26,545 bases of DNA from Anammoximicrobium sp032229885 (lineage in GTDB: Bacteria; Planctomycetota; Planctomycetia; Pirellulales; Pirellulaceae), in the NCBI GenBank assembly GCA_032229885.1, contig JAVYAJ010000124.1, forward strand, positions 1 through 26,545, given 5' to 3'. The position numbers were made by a program, and so were the translations under genes. Below the pieces are notes generated by a model. It was not told the DNA's origin. It searched no databases and saw nothing but the letters and a program-made list of their open reading frames with translations. Below are positions 16,192 to 24,058 of the stretch, one piece after another. Position 1 is the first letter of the stretch; each line of letters starts with the position of its first letter.

Positions 16192-17229
16192 CTAGGCCCA
16201 GACCCGCAGCGGGTCCGCGGTCAGGTGGACGCCGCAGCCGTTCGCGTCGGGGTATCGGCACAGGCCGCGCTCGACCGTGGCGCCGGTCGCGATGTCACGG
16301 GCCAGCAGGACCGCGCCGTCCATATCGACATAGTCCAACTGGGGCAGCAGTTGAGCGATCGCCGAGATGCCGACCGTGGATTCAGTCATACAGCCGACCA
16401 TCACCTTCAATCCCAGTTCCCGCGCGCGGGCGATCATCCGCCGCGCCGGCGTCAGCCCGCCGCATTTGACCAGCTTGATGTTCACGCCGTGAAAACAGCC
16501 CGCGCAGCGGTCGACCTCCGCCTGCGTGGCGCAGCTCTCGTCGGCGATGATCGGCAGCGCACATTGTTCGACCACGCGTCGCATGTCTTCGAGGGCGTCG
16601 CGGGGCAGCGGCTGTTCGATGAACTCGACGTTCAGCTCGCGCAGCCGCGGCGCATTGCGCAGCGTCTGGTCGGCGGTCCAGCCACCGTTGGCATCGACGC
16701 GGAAGACGGCGTCCGTATGCTCGCGCAGGCGGCGAACAGTTTCCAGATCGTGGGGCGTGCCGAGCTTGATCTTGTAGATGGGCCAGTCGGGAAATTCGGC
16801 CAGCTTGGCGACCATTCGTTCGATCGAGTCGATGCCGATCGTATAGTTGCTGAGGGGAAGATTCCGCGGCGTCAGTCCCCACAGCCGGTAGAGCGGCGCG
16901 CCGACGGCTTTGCCCCACAGGTCGTGCGCAGCCTGATCCAGCGCGCACTGGGCGAACGGATGGTCTGCCAACGCCGGCAGCATCGCGTCCCACAGCGCGG
17001 CCGGATCCTGCGGCGTCCAGGCCTCGACCTGCGGCCGCACGGCAAGCAGCGCGGCGACCATGTTCTCGATCGTCGCCCCATAATACGGATTCGTGGTCGC
17101 TTCGCCGTATCCATGCAGCCCGGCATGCTCCAAGTGTACGATCAGCGTCTTTTGGACGGCGACCGAGTCGCGGGAAATCGTGAACACGTGGCGCAGCGGC
17201 AGGTCGAACTCGTACAGGCGCAGCTTCAT
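16192..17229 (-). CDS. Enolase-superfamily epimerase/racemase (dipeptide epimerase or DgcA-like)
   Basis: This is a muconate-lactonizing subgroup enzyme of 345 residues. YKIKLG carries the acid-base lysine pair (Lys153/Lys155). Metal ligands are Asp179 in DANGGW, Glu205 in FIEQPL and Asp230 in IADESCA. VNIKLVKCGG holds the second-face lysines (Lys252/Lys255). These catalyse 1,1-proton transfer at the alpha-carbon of an amino-acid derivative. Typical members epimerise L-Ala-D/L-Glu in peptidoglycan recycling; the N-acetyl-D-glutamate racemase DgcA belongs to the same group. The adjacent upstream DUF1611 gene favours the DgcA-like reading, but substrate cannot be settled by eye. I chose ATG 17229 (GAGG about 11 nt upstream; MKLRLYEFDLPL begins the capping domain); a start at 17265 would add 12 unlikely residues. 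Confidence 0.92.
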   Translation of the reverse strand: MKLRLYEFDLPLRHVFTISRDSVAVQKTLIVHLEHAGLHGYGEATTNPYYGATIENMVAALLAVRPQVEAWTPQDPAALWDAMLPALADHPFAQCALDQAAHDLWGKAVGAPLYRLWGLTPRNLPLSNYTIGIDSIERMVAKLAEFPDWPIYKIKLGTPHDLETVRRLREHTDAVFRVDANGGWTADQTLRNAPRLRELNVEFIEQPLPRDALEDMRRVVEQCALPIIADESCATQAEVDRCAGCFHGVNIKLVKCGGLTPARRMIARARELGLKVMVGCMTESTVGISAIAQLLPQLDYVDMDGAVLLARDIATGATVERGLCRYPDANGCGVHLTADPLRVWA

Positions 17230-17343
17230 CGGCAGAGACCTCGTTCCTGCGGAGGCCGACGGCACAGCGGATCGGTCGGCCGTGGAATCCCGTGCGGTGC
17301 GGACCGAAGCGCGCGCTACGTCGCGCTGGCCCCAACCGGGGAC

Positions 17344-17349
17344 ATTATA
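17344..17349 (-). promoter_or_regulatory. Perfect TATAAT box upstream of the epimerase gene
   Basis: The minus strand reads CTTATAATG between the DUF1611 stop codon and the epimerase start, about 115 nt before the latter. A perfect TATAAT is rare in such GC-rich DNA, but no good -35 element stands 16-18 nt upstream, so an internal promoter is only possible. Confidence 0.28.
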
Positions 17350-17397
17350 AGCGTCTTTCCCCCAGGTGGCGTCCCGACGTCCAGCCGCGGCGGAACT

Positions 17398-18435
17398 TCA
17401 CTGGCCAAGCTCCGCTTTCAACGCCAGGACGGCGTCGGCCAGTTCGCCCGCGCCGTGGCGAAAGACATCGCACACGGGCAGCCCGTACTGCGCGGCCAAT
17501 CGCGCGCGCTCGGCCTCGGCGTCGTCGGCCGACAGCCGCCGGCTGTTCAGTGAAATGCCGATCACGCGGCAGGGGCGGTACACGCTGGCGCACGCCTCGG
17601 TCAGTCGCAGGACCTTGTCCAGCGGCGGCAGCGGAACCTGCGGCGCGCCCAGCGGCGACGTGCGGCCCGGCTCGTAGCAGAAGATCAGTCCCTGTGGTTG
17701 GCAGCCATGCAGCAACCCCAGCGTGACGCCGGAATAGAACGGATGCACGAGGCTGCCCTGTCCTTCGATCACCACGATCTCGTGATGCTGATGGTCCAGG
17801 ACCAGTTGTTCGGCCGCGCCGCTGATGAAATCGGCCACCATACAGTCGATCGGGTAACCATCGCCCTCGACGATGATGCCCGTCTGGCCGGTGGCGGCGA
17901 ACTTGGCGTCGCGACCGCGACGTTTCAGCTCGTTGGTCAGTTCGACGGACGTCACCATCTTGCCGACGCTGCAATCATGGCCGACGGTATGGATCCGCAA
18001 GCATTCGGGCCGGAACGTGACGGCCTGCGAGACGCGCTTCAGGTCGCTTTTGCGGACATCCACCAGCCGCACGCCCCGCGCCGCGGCGGCGGCCGCAAAC
18101 TCGGGATCGTCGCACAGGAACTGGTGCATCCCGGAAACCACGTCCAGACCGCGCTCGATCGCGCGCAGCATCAGCCCGCGCCAGGCGGGCGGGATTCGTC
18201 CGCCGGGGTTGGCGATGCCGAACAGCAGCGTGCGCGCCGCGGGCGCTTCGTCCAGATCGGCCACAAACGGAACGTCGCCAACTTGAAATACGTCGCGGCT
18301 CGTCTTGCCCGTCTGCGTGCTGTCCAGCAACGCGACGACCTCGTCGCCGCAGTATCGGATCGCGCAGACCGCCGTCTTGGCGGTGATCGGGTTGGCGTAG
18401 CCTTCGGTCAGGATGATGAATTGGCGATTGCTCAT
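17398..18435 (-). CDS. DUF1611 family protein (DgcN-like)
   Basis: The 345-residue protein has the two-part DUF1611 layout. Residues 1-145 form a Rossmann-like domain (QFIILTEGYANPITAKTAVCAIRYCGDEVVALLDST; FGIANPGG; GLDVVSGMHQFLCDD). Residues 146-345 contain a P-loop-like GHDCSVGKM at 152-160, followed by ELTNELKRRG, FAATGQTGIIVEGDGYPID and VVIEGQGSLVHPFYSGVTLGLL. As I recall, family member DgcN acetylates D-glutamate to N-acetyl-D-glutamate, which the enolase-superfamily partner DgcA then converts to the L form; older annotations give no function. The gene lies 168 nt upstream of such an enolase-superfamily enzyme on the same strand, which supports that pairing. The start at 18435 (MSNRQF) is at the beginning of the conserved domain. 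Family assignment is secure; the reaction is inferred from the pair. Confidence 0.9.
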   Translation of the reverse strand: MSNRQFIILTEGYANPITAKTAVCAIRYCGDEVVALLDSTQTGKTSRDVFQVGDVPFVADLDEAPAARTLLFGIANPGGRIPPAWRGLMLRAIERGLDVVSGMHQFLCDDPEFAAAAAARGVRLVDVRKSDLKRVSQAVTFRPECLRIHTVGHDCSVGKMVTSVELTNELKRRGRDAKFAATGQTGIIVEGDGYPIDCMVADFISGAAEQLVLDHQHHEIVVIEGQGSLVHPFYSGVTLGLLHGCQPQGLIFCYEPGRTSPLGAPQVPLPPLDKVLRLTEACASVYRPCRVIGISLNSRRLSADDAEAERARLAAQYGLPVCDVFRHGAGELADAVLALKAELGQ

Positions 18436-18536
18436 GGGGTTTCATGGCCAGCGGATTGAGGGCTGAGGCGCATCGCGGTTCGGCGGACTCGCCGGACGCA
18501 GGGGAAACCGAGGCGGCCGGCCCGCATGTCGGACGG

Positions 18537-18563
18537 GCCCCGCGCCGATTGGGTGCGCGGGGC
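18537..18563 (-). terminator. Strong GC hairpin downstream of the aminotransferase gene
   Basis: GCCCCGCGC (18537-18545) and GCGCGGGGC (18555-18563) form a perfect 9-bp stem with a 9-nt loop, about 50 nt after the aminotransferase stop codon and before the DUF1611 gene. There is no U-run, so intrinsic termination is uncertain; RNA 3'-end stabilisation is another option. Confidence 0.4.
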
Positions 18564-18613
18564 GTCGCTTCGATAGGCTCGTCGATCGGGCCGTCGACGA
18601 GACGGCTCGCGGT

Positions 18614-19471
18614 TCACTCGCGCGTGACCGCGTGGAACCGTTCCAGCAACTTCAGCGTAATCGGTCCCGGGACGCCCGCGCCGATCTTGCGGCTGTCGAC
18701 CTTCGTCACGGGGACGATCTCGGCGGCGCTGCCGGTCAGAAAGCACTCGTCGGCGATGTAGACGTCATGTTTGGTGAGCGGCGTCTCGCGGATCGGCAGA
18801 TTCATTTCCCGCGCGATCTCGATCACCACGGCCCGCGTGATGCCCTCGAGGATCCCCGCGTCGGTCGGCGGCGTCAGGACTTCGCCTTTGCGCACCAGGA
18901 AGATATTGTCGCCCGTACACTCGGCGACCTCGCCCTTCTGATTCAGCATCAGCGCTTCGACGCAGCCAGCCTGCAGACCTTCGATCTTGGCCAGGATGTT
19001 GTTCAGATAGTTCAGCGACTTGATCCGCGGGCTGAGCGCCGCCGGGTGGTTGCGAATCGTGCTGACCGTGACGATATGCAGGCCTTGTTCGTAGTACTCG
19101 CGAGGGTACAGGGCGATGGTGTCGGCGATGATGATGACTTGGGGCGAGCTGCAGCGATTCGGGTCCAGGCCCAAGGTGCCCACGCCTCGGGTGACGACCA
19201 GCCGCACATAGCCGTCGTGGATCGCGTTGCGAGCCACGGTCTGGTTGACGGCCTCGGCCAGCGCGTCGGGGCTCAGAGGAATCTCGAGCCAGATGGCCTT
19301 GGCCGAGTTCCACAGCCGCTCGAGGTGCTCGGCCAGGCGAAACACCTTGCCGCTGTAGACCCGCAAGCCCTCGAACACGCCGTCCCCGTATAGGAGTCCG
19401 TGGTCGTAGACGCTGATCTTGGCGTCTTCCGAGCCGTAATACGAGCCATTGATATAGATCTGTTTGGTCAT
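18614..19471 (-). CDS. ilvE: Branched-chain amino acid aminotransferase (class IV, PLP)
   Basis: The enzyme moves an amino group between branched-chain amino acids and 2-oxoglutarate with pyridoxal phosphate, in the last step of Ile, Leu and Val synthesis or the first of their breakdown. MTKQIYINGSYYGSEDAKISVYDHGLLYGDGVFEGLRVY is not quoted in full here by motif, but its core DHGLLYGDGVFEGLRVY and RLAEHLERL are typical. RIKSLNYLNNILAK contains the PLP lysine, and CTGDNIFLV and LEGITRAVVIEIA are the phosphate-binding regions. GVGTLGLDPNRC fits the archaeal/planctomycete BCAT type better than D-alanine aminotransferase. Length, 285 residues, is slightly short but complete. The start is at 19471 (MTKQIYING). 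It sits between lolD and the DUF1611 gene on the same strand. D-amino-acid activity cannot be excluded given those neighbours. Confidence 0.92.
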   Translation of the reverse strand: MTKQIYINGSYYGSEDAKISVYDHGLLYGDGVFEGLRVYSGKVFRLAEHLERLWNSAKAIWLEIPLSPDALAEAVNQTVARNAIHDGYVRLVVTRGVGTLGLDPNRCSSPQVIIIADTIALYPREYYEQGLHIVTVSTIRNHPAALSPRIKSLNYLNNILAKIEGLQAGCVEALMLNQKGEVAECTGDNIFLVRKGEVLTPPTDAGILEGITRAVVIEIAREMNLPIRETPLTKHDVYIADECFLTGSAAEIVPVTKVDSRKIGAGVPGPITLKLLERFHAVTRE

Positions 19472-19566
19472 GGTGGATCCGGGCCCTGCGCCAGCCCGGC
19501 CTTTGCGACCCTGCGCGTCGCCGCTGGAAGGACAGACGGTCGCGGCGGCCTCGTGTTTTGCGGTGT

Positions 19567-20412
19567 CTACGCCACCTGCTCGACCAATCCCTCGACCAAT
19601 CGCACCGTGCGATCGGCCTGAGCCGCGATGGCGTTGTCGTGTGTAACCATGACTATAGTCAGGTTTTGCTGTCGGTTCAATGCGCGGAGCAAGCTCATGA
19701 TCTCCTGGCCCGTCTGCCGGTCGAGGTTGCCCGTCGGCTCGTCGGCCAACAGCAACTGGGGATGGGCCACTAAGGCCCGAGCGATCGCCGCCCGCTGCAT
19801 CTCGCCCCCGGACAGCTCGCGCGGCTTGTGGGTCAGCCGATGGGACAGGCCGACCAAGCCCAGCAACTGTCTCGCCTCTTCGAAATGCTGCCGTCGGTTC
19901 AACCAGTAACGGAACACGCCTTGGCCGATCATCCGCGGCGCGAGCACGTTTTCGAGCGTCGTGAGTTCGGGCAGCAGGTGATAGAACTGAAAAATCATGC
20001 CGAAGTAGCGGTTCCGGAGAACGTCGCGAGCCTGCGACGGCAGGTTGTCGATCCGATTGCCCTCAAAGTGAATCTCGCCCGCGTCCGGCGCGTCCAGGGT
20101 GCCCAACAGATGCAACAGCGTGCTCTTGCCAGACCCGCTCTGGCCCACGATCGCCACGAACTCGCCCTCTCGGATCGCAAAGTCGACCCCGCGCAAGACC
20201 GGGACGATGTGTTTGGACTTGCGATAGCTCTTGAAGACTTTCTTGGCCCCGAGCAACGGGCCGCCGCCGCGGGCGAACGAAGCCACGGGCGTCGCGTCCG
20301 GCTCGGCCCGCGGCGGACCGTCCAGATTTCGCAGGCTGTCCAGCAGGACGGATGATCGGGCGTTCGGCCGCGACCGCAACGAACCGGCAGAGGCGCAGGT
20401 GGCGGATTTCAT
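19567..20412 (-). CDS. lolD: LolD-type ABC transporter ATP-binding protein
   Basis: The cytoplasmic ATPase powers a permease that moves lipoproteins or other lipidic cargo out of the inner membrane. Walker A is GQSGSGKST at about 90-98; the signature is LSGGEMQRAAIARAL; Walker B is LLLADEPTGNLD; the H-loop is VMVTHD. STLLHLLGTLDAPDAGEI and FQFYHLLPELTTLENV are typical of the LolD/MacB group. I chose ATG 20412 because TGAGGAAAGAG lies just upstream and it leaves a 28-nt gap after the permease gene; the alternative at 20460 would overlap that gene. The product has 281 residues, about 50 more than usual LolD, as a low-complexity N-terminal extension (Ser/Arg/Ala-rich) before LLGAKKVFKSY. The start could therefore lie further in, but no better ribosome site was seen. 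The permease directly upstream is the obvious partner. Confidence 0.92.
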   Translation of the reverse strand: MKSATCASAGSLRSRPNARSSVLLDSLRNLDGPPRAEPDATPVASFARGGGPLLGAKKVFKSYRKSKHIVPVLRGVDFAIREGEFVAIVGQSGSGKSTLLHLLGTLDAPDAGEIHFEGNRIDNLPSQARDVLRNRYFGMIFQFYHLLPELTTLENVLAPRMIGQGVFRYWLNRRQHFEEARQLLGLVGLSHRLTHKPRELSGGEMQRAAIARALVAHPQLLLADEPTGNLDRQTGQEIMSLLRALNRQQNLTIVMVTHDNAIAAQADRTVRLVEGLVEQVA

Positions 20413-20440
20413 GGCGTTTGCTCTTTCCTCAGGCGCGTGG

Positions 20441-21991
20441 TCATTCGTATCGCAGCGCATCGACGGGATGCAGCCGCGCGGCCCGCAGCGCCGGCAGGAC
20501 GCTGGCGAGCACGGCGATCGCGATCGCGCCCACCACGACCAGCGCTACGGTCAACGGCTCGATGACCGTCGGAATCTGCTGAAAGTAATAGACGGTCGGA
20601 TCGAACACCTCGTGGCCGGTCACGCGTTCCAACCCGGCGGCGATTTCGTTGATGTAGATGACGAACAGCAACCCGCCGATCATACCGACGCCCGAGCCGA
20701 CCGTGCCCAGCGAAAAACCGTAACTCAAAAAGATGCTCATCACCCCGCTGCTGGGCGCGCCCAGCGCCTTGAGGATCCCGACGTCTCGCGTCTTTTCTAC
20801 GACGATCATGAAGAAGGTCGCCAGAATGCCGAAACCTGCGACGGCGATGATCAGGAACAGCAGGATGTTCAGGATCGTGGTCTCCATCTGCACGGCCGCC
20901 AACAGCGGTCCTTGCAGATCCTTCCACGTCTGGATGCGATAGGCGTACTGGTCGGCTGGAAAACGTTGCATCAACGCGTCGCGCGCGGCGTTCAAATCGC
21001 TGCCGGGGCGAAGCCGAATCTGGATCGACGTAACACTGGCCACACGGGTCTGCGGGTCGATCATTCCCCGCAGACGTTGCAGCTCGCCCAGCGGGACGAA
21101 CGCGAACGTGCTGTCATACTCGCTCATCTTGCTTTCGTACAGGTCGACGACCGTGAACTTGGCGCTCTGCGCCGACGGCGCCGTGCCCTCAGGCGGCGCC
21201 GTGGGGAACGTCAGGTTCACATCGTCGCCCGGGCGGCACAGGAAATAGTCCCGCACGACGTTGTCCGGGTCGCGATGCCGGACGCTGGCGACCATCAAGC
21301 CCAGGATCACGCCCGTGTGCTGTTCCTTGGCCTCGTCGAACACATCGCCACCGCCGGCCTCGGCGCCGCTGTACGGGTCGGCGGGCACGCCCGCCAGTGG
21401 GTCCTCGGGCGGTCCAGGCGGTTCGGCCTCGGCCGGTTGGCGCGCCTGGCGCGTGGCTTCGATCCGCCGCATCTGCTCTTGGACGGCCCGCTCGTAGGTC
21501 ACTCGATTTCGCCGAAAGTCCCAGCCCGCCTCGCCCAACCGCGCATCGTAGCCCTTGTCGCGCAACAGAAAACTCAGCCGGGCCTGATTGTCCGGGTGCA
21601 GGAGATATTGGGAGAAATCGCCCACCTGGGCATACGTGCCCTCGTCGATTCCGACCAGGTTTACCTGGCGCGTGATCCACTGGCCGCGGACTTGAAAGCT
21701 GAGCATCGCCGGGACCTGCACGGTCGACGTCATGCCCACCACCTGATCGCCCAGCGTTTTGCGGATCTCCGCCTCGTGCCACTCGGGATCGGGCAGGCCG
21801 CCCAGACTGTGGCTCTCGAACACCAAGTCCGACAAGATCCCGTGCAAACGCTTGTGCATCTCCTGCGTAAAGCCTTCCATCACGCTGTTGACCACGATCA
21901 GCGTCGCCACGCCCAGCGTGACGCTGATGATCGAAGCCAACGCGATGTAACGCGTGCGCAGGTATCGCCAGGACAGAAGCAGCTTGTACAT
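20441..21991 (-). CDS. LolC/LolE-type ABC transporter permease (FtsX/MacB fold)
   Basis: The inner-membrane permease has one N-terminal transmembrane helix (YIALASIISVTLGVATLIVV, about 16-35), a long periplasmic core domain of about 350 residues, and three C-terminal helices (TILNILLFLIIAVAGFGILA; TVGSGVGMIGGLLFVIYI; ALVVVGAIAIAVLASVL). The cytoplasmic loop VVEKTRDVGILKALGAPSSGVMSIF is the coupling helix characteristic of FtsX-domain proteins, and PALRAARLHPVDALRYE is a typical end. ATG 21991 (MYKLLLSWRYLRTRY) has AAAGGA upstream; the frame is open further out but without a membrane signal. The 516 residues exceed the roughly 400 of E. coli LolC/LolE, with a Glu/Pro/Gly-rich insert in the periplasmic domain around residues 170-200. 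Only one permease gene is present, so it probably acts as a homodimer, LolF-like. Lipoprotein release is likely by homology but not proven. Confidence 0.92.
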   Translation of the reverse strand: MYKLLLSWRYLRTRYIALASIISVTLGVATLIVVNSVMEGFTQEMHKRLHGILSDLVFESHSLGGLPDPEWHEAEIRKTLGDQVVGMTSTVQVPAMLSFQVRGQWITRQVNLVGIDEGTYAQVGDFSQYLLHPDNQARLSFLLRDKGYDARLGEAGWDFRRNRVTYERAVQEQMRRIEATRQARQPAEAEPPGPPEDPLAGVPADPYSGAEAGGGDVFDEAKEQHTGVILGLMVASVRHRDPDNVVRDYFLCRPGDDVNLTFPTAPPEGTAPSAQSAKFTVVDLYESKMSEYDSTFAFVPLGELQRLRGMIDPQTRVASVTSIQIRLRPGSDLNAARDALMQRFPADQYAYRIQTWKDLQGPLLAAVQMETTILNILLFLIIAVAGFGILATFFMIVVEKTRDVGILKALGAPSSGVMSIFLSYGFSLGTVGSGVGMIGGLLFVIYINEIAAGLERVTGHEVFDPTVYYFQQIPTVIEPLTVALVVVGAIAIAVLASVLPALRAARLHPVDALRYE

Positions 21992-22047
21992 GAGGCCAAT
22001 CCTTTGGCGACAATTTTTAGACGGTCGACCGCCGCAACCGGTGAACG

Positions 22048-22072
22048 CCCCTTGCCGAGCCCTGCCAAGGGG
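22048..22072 (-). terminator. Hairpin between lysS and the permease gene
   Basis: CCCCTTG (22048-22054) and CAAGGGG (22066-22072) form a 7-bp stem with an 11-nt loop in the 191-nt gap between lysS and the permease gene. No U-run follows, so it may only attenuate or mark an RNA end. Confidence 0.25.
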
Positions 22073-22182
22073 CCAGCCCAAAACCCGCGTCGGCGGCCCG
22101 CGTCCATCTCGTGACCGCCCGCGAACGTCCATAATCCCTTAGCGTGGCGCACCGCAAGCCACCGCGCCGCGGCAAGCTTGTT

Positions 22183-23805
22183 TCACTCGACCGACGCCTC
22201 GCCCGCAGCCTGAACTCCGCTCTCTGACGATTCGGGCCGCAACAACGGGAACAGGATTACGTCGCGGATCGATGGCGAGTTGGTCAGCAGCATGACCAAT
22301 CGGTCGATGCCGATTCCCAGCCCGCCCGCCGGCGGCATCCCGTGTCGCAAAGCGCGGATGAAATCGTGGTCCATCTTGGCCATCGATTCGTCCTCGGACA
22401 GCCCGGCCAACTGGGTCTCGAACAACTGCTGCTGCAGATCCGGGTCGTTCAGCTCGGTGTAGGCGTTGGCGATCTCCATCCCATGCACGAACAGCTCGAA
22501 TCGCTCGGCGATCTCCGGATTGTCCCGTTTGCGTTTGGTCAGCGGACAGATGCTGGCCGGATAATCGATCACGAACACCGGGCCGACCAACGCGTCCTCG
22601 ACCCGCGTCTCGAACACCTCGCTCTTGATCACATCCGGATGGCGGCCGGCCGTTTCCAGGCCCAGCGACCGGGCCAGCTCGGCCACGGCGGCCGCGTCCT
22701 GCGGATCGACGCCTGTGTGCTCGCGAAACAAGTCGTGGTACGTCCGCCGCGCCAGCGGCGGGGTAAAGTCGATCTCGCGGTCGCCCCAGGGCAGTCGATA
22801 TGGGGCGCCGATCGCCTGGATGGCGCCCTGGATGATCTGCTCGGTCAGCTCCATCATCGTCTCGTAGTCGCCCAACGCCTGGTACACCTCGAGCATCGTG
22901 AACTCGGGATTGTGCCGCGGGCTGATTCCCTCGTTGCGATACACGCGGCCCAGTTCGTAGACCCGTTCCATCCCGCCGACCAGCAGCCGCTTGAGGTGCA
23001 GTTCCAAGGCGATCCGCAAGTACAACTGCAAGCCCAACGCGTTGTGGTGCGTCATGAACGGCCGGGCCGCCGCGCCGCCCGCGATCGTGTGCAACGTCGG
23101 ACCCTCGATCTCGCAAAAGCCCTCGCGGGCCAGGGTCTGACGGATCGAATGAACGATCTTGGTGCGGTTCAGGAACCGAGGCAGCACGCCTTCGGTGTAA
23201 TTCAGGTCCACGTATCGCATCCGCTGCCGCAGCTCGAGATCGTGTAACCCGTGATGCTTGTCTGGAGGCGGCTCCAACGCTTTACACAAGAAGTGCAGTT
23301 TCTCGGCAAAAATCGTCAGTTCGCCGGTTTTGGTCCGTCGTAGTTGGCCATCGACGCCGATCAGGTCGCCCAGATCGAACTGCTCGGCCAGCGCAAACCC
23401 GTCGTCGCCCACCTGCTTTTTGCCGATGAACAGTTGGATCCGCCCCGTCCAATCTCGGATGTCTACGAATCGCAGCTTGCCCGTGTCTCGCTGCAGGACG
23501 ATCCGCCCCGCCGCCCGCACCTGCGGGCCGGTCAGCTCGCCCGGTCCCTGTTGCTGCAACCACGCACGAAAATCAGTCGCCGTCTGGTCGTCCAACGGCG
23601 GCAATTCGATCGATTCGCCGGTGTCCCGACAAAAGCGGATCTCGGCGGCGCGAGCCCGAATATCGCCGATGTACGACCGCGCGTCGAATCGCCCACCCCA
23701 CGGATCCAGTCCCATGTCCGCGATTTTGTGCAGCTTGTCGCGACGGGACGATTCGTGGATTCCTCGCTCTTTTCGTTCAGCTTGATTGGGTTCCCTGCTT
23801 GCCAT
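22183..23805 (-). CDS. lysS: Lysyl-tRNA synthetase, class II
   Basis: The enzyme charges tRNA-Lys with lysine in the cytoplasm. The N-terminal OB-fold anticodon domain (about 95-180) reads AAGRIVLQRDTGKLRFVDIRDWTGRIQLFIGK. The class II core has motif 1 around FCEIEGPTL, motif 2 YRNEGISPRHNPEFTMLEVYQ, the lysine-site stretch FVIDYPASICPLTKRK, HGMEIANAYTELNDP, and motif 3 GLGIGIDRLVMLLTNSPSIRDVILFP. All are intact. I chose ATG 23805 (MASREPNQAERKERG): the good promoter at 23893-23920 would not transcribe the longer frame that begins at 23892. The product is 540 residues, slightly long owing to a linker and a Ser/Glu-rich C-terminal tail. It is followed on the same strand by the LolC/E- and LolD-type genes, a neighbourhood I recall from some other bacterial groups. 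Confidence 0.96.
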   Translation of the reverse strand: MASREPNQAERKERGIHESSRRDKLHKIADMGLDPWGGRFDARSYIGDIRARAAEIRFCRDTGESIELPPLDDQTATDFRAWLQQQGPGELTGPQVRAAGRIVLQRDTGKLRFVDIRDWTGRIQLFIGKKQVGDDGFALAEQFDLGDLIGVDGQLRRTKTGELTIFAEKLHFLCKALEPPPDKHHGLHDLELRQRMRYVDLNYTEGVLPRFLNRTKIVHSIRQTLAREGFCEIEGPTLHTIAGGAAARPFMTHHNALGLQLYLRIALELHLKRLLVGGMERVYELGRVYRNEGISPRHNPEFTMLEVYQALGDYETMMELTEQIIQGAIQAIGAPYRLPWGDREIDFTPPLARRTYHDLFREHTGVDPQDAAAVAELARSLGLETAGRHPDVIKSEVFETRVEDALVGPVFVIDYPASICPLTKRKRDNPEIAERFELFVHGMEIANAYTELNDPDLQQQLFETQLAGLSEDESMAKMDHDFIRALRHGMPPAGGLGIGIDRLVMLLTNSPSIRDVILFPLLRPESSESGVQAAGEASVE

Positions 23806-23892
23806 CACGACTCGAATGCTAAGACTGGAATGCGAGCCTCGAGGCCGACAAGCCGAGCGGCGAGGTCGGTCGAGCCCCGTGTCGAGGGGCAC

Positions 23893-23920
23893 ATTTTAGG
23901 AAAACCGCCCGAGTGGTCAA
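23893..23920 (-). promoter_or_regulatory. Sigma70-like promoter of lysS
   Basis: On the minus strand TTGACC (23920-23915, 5/6) and TAAAAT (23898-23893, 5/6) are separated by 16 nt. Transcription would start near 23886, leaving a leader of about 80 nt before the lysS ATG at 23805. The promoter also rules against the longer possible lysS start at 23892. Confidence 0.6.
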
Positions 23921-23982
23921 TGTCAGTCGGAAGGGGAAAATAGCAAAGCTGCCGCGCCGCGGCGGCGTTACAGCCGATCTAC

Positions 23983-24054
23983 TCTGTGGTTTCTGTGACC
24001 TCTGTGGCTTATATGACCTATATGACCTATATGACCTATGCAGCCTCTGTGGCG
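23983..24054. repeat. 9-bp degenerate tandem array, eight units
   Basis: Eight consecutive 9-mers fill this gap: TCTGTGGTT, TCTGTGACC, TCTGTGGCT, three exact TATATGACC, TATGCAGCC and TCTGTGGCG. Two unit types (TCTGTGRYY and TATATGACC) are therefore mixed in one register. The array ends 4 bp before the stop codon of the HzsA-related gene and lies about 60 bp from the lysS promoter, in A/T-richer DNA than its surroundings. A short possible relative occurs at 12411-12437. The repeat is not protein-coding in any convincing way, although as codons it would give a Leu-Tyr/Cys-Asp series. Confidence 0.75.
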
Positions 24055-24058
24055 ATCG

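Noticed and set aside
20231..22114. 627-residue plus-strand frame opposite the Lol-type genes
   Set aside because: It is His/Arg/Gln-rich and featureless, while the minus strand encodes complete ABC ATPase and permease motifs.
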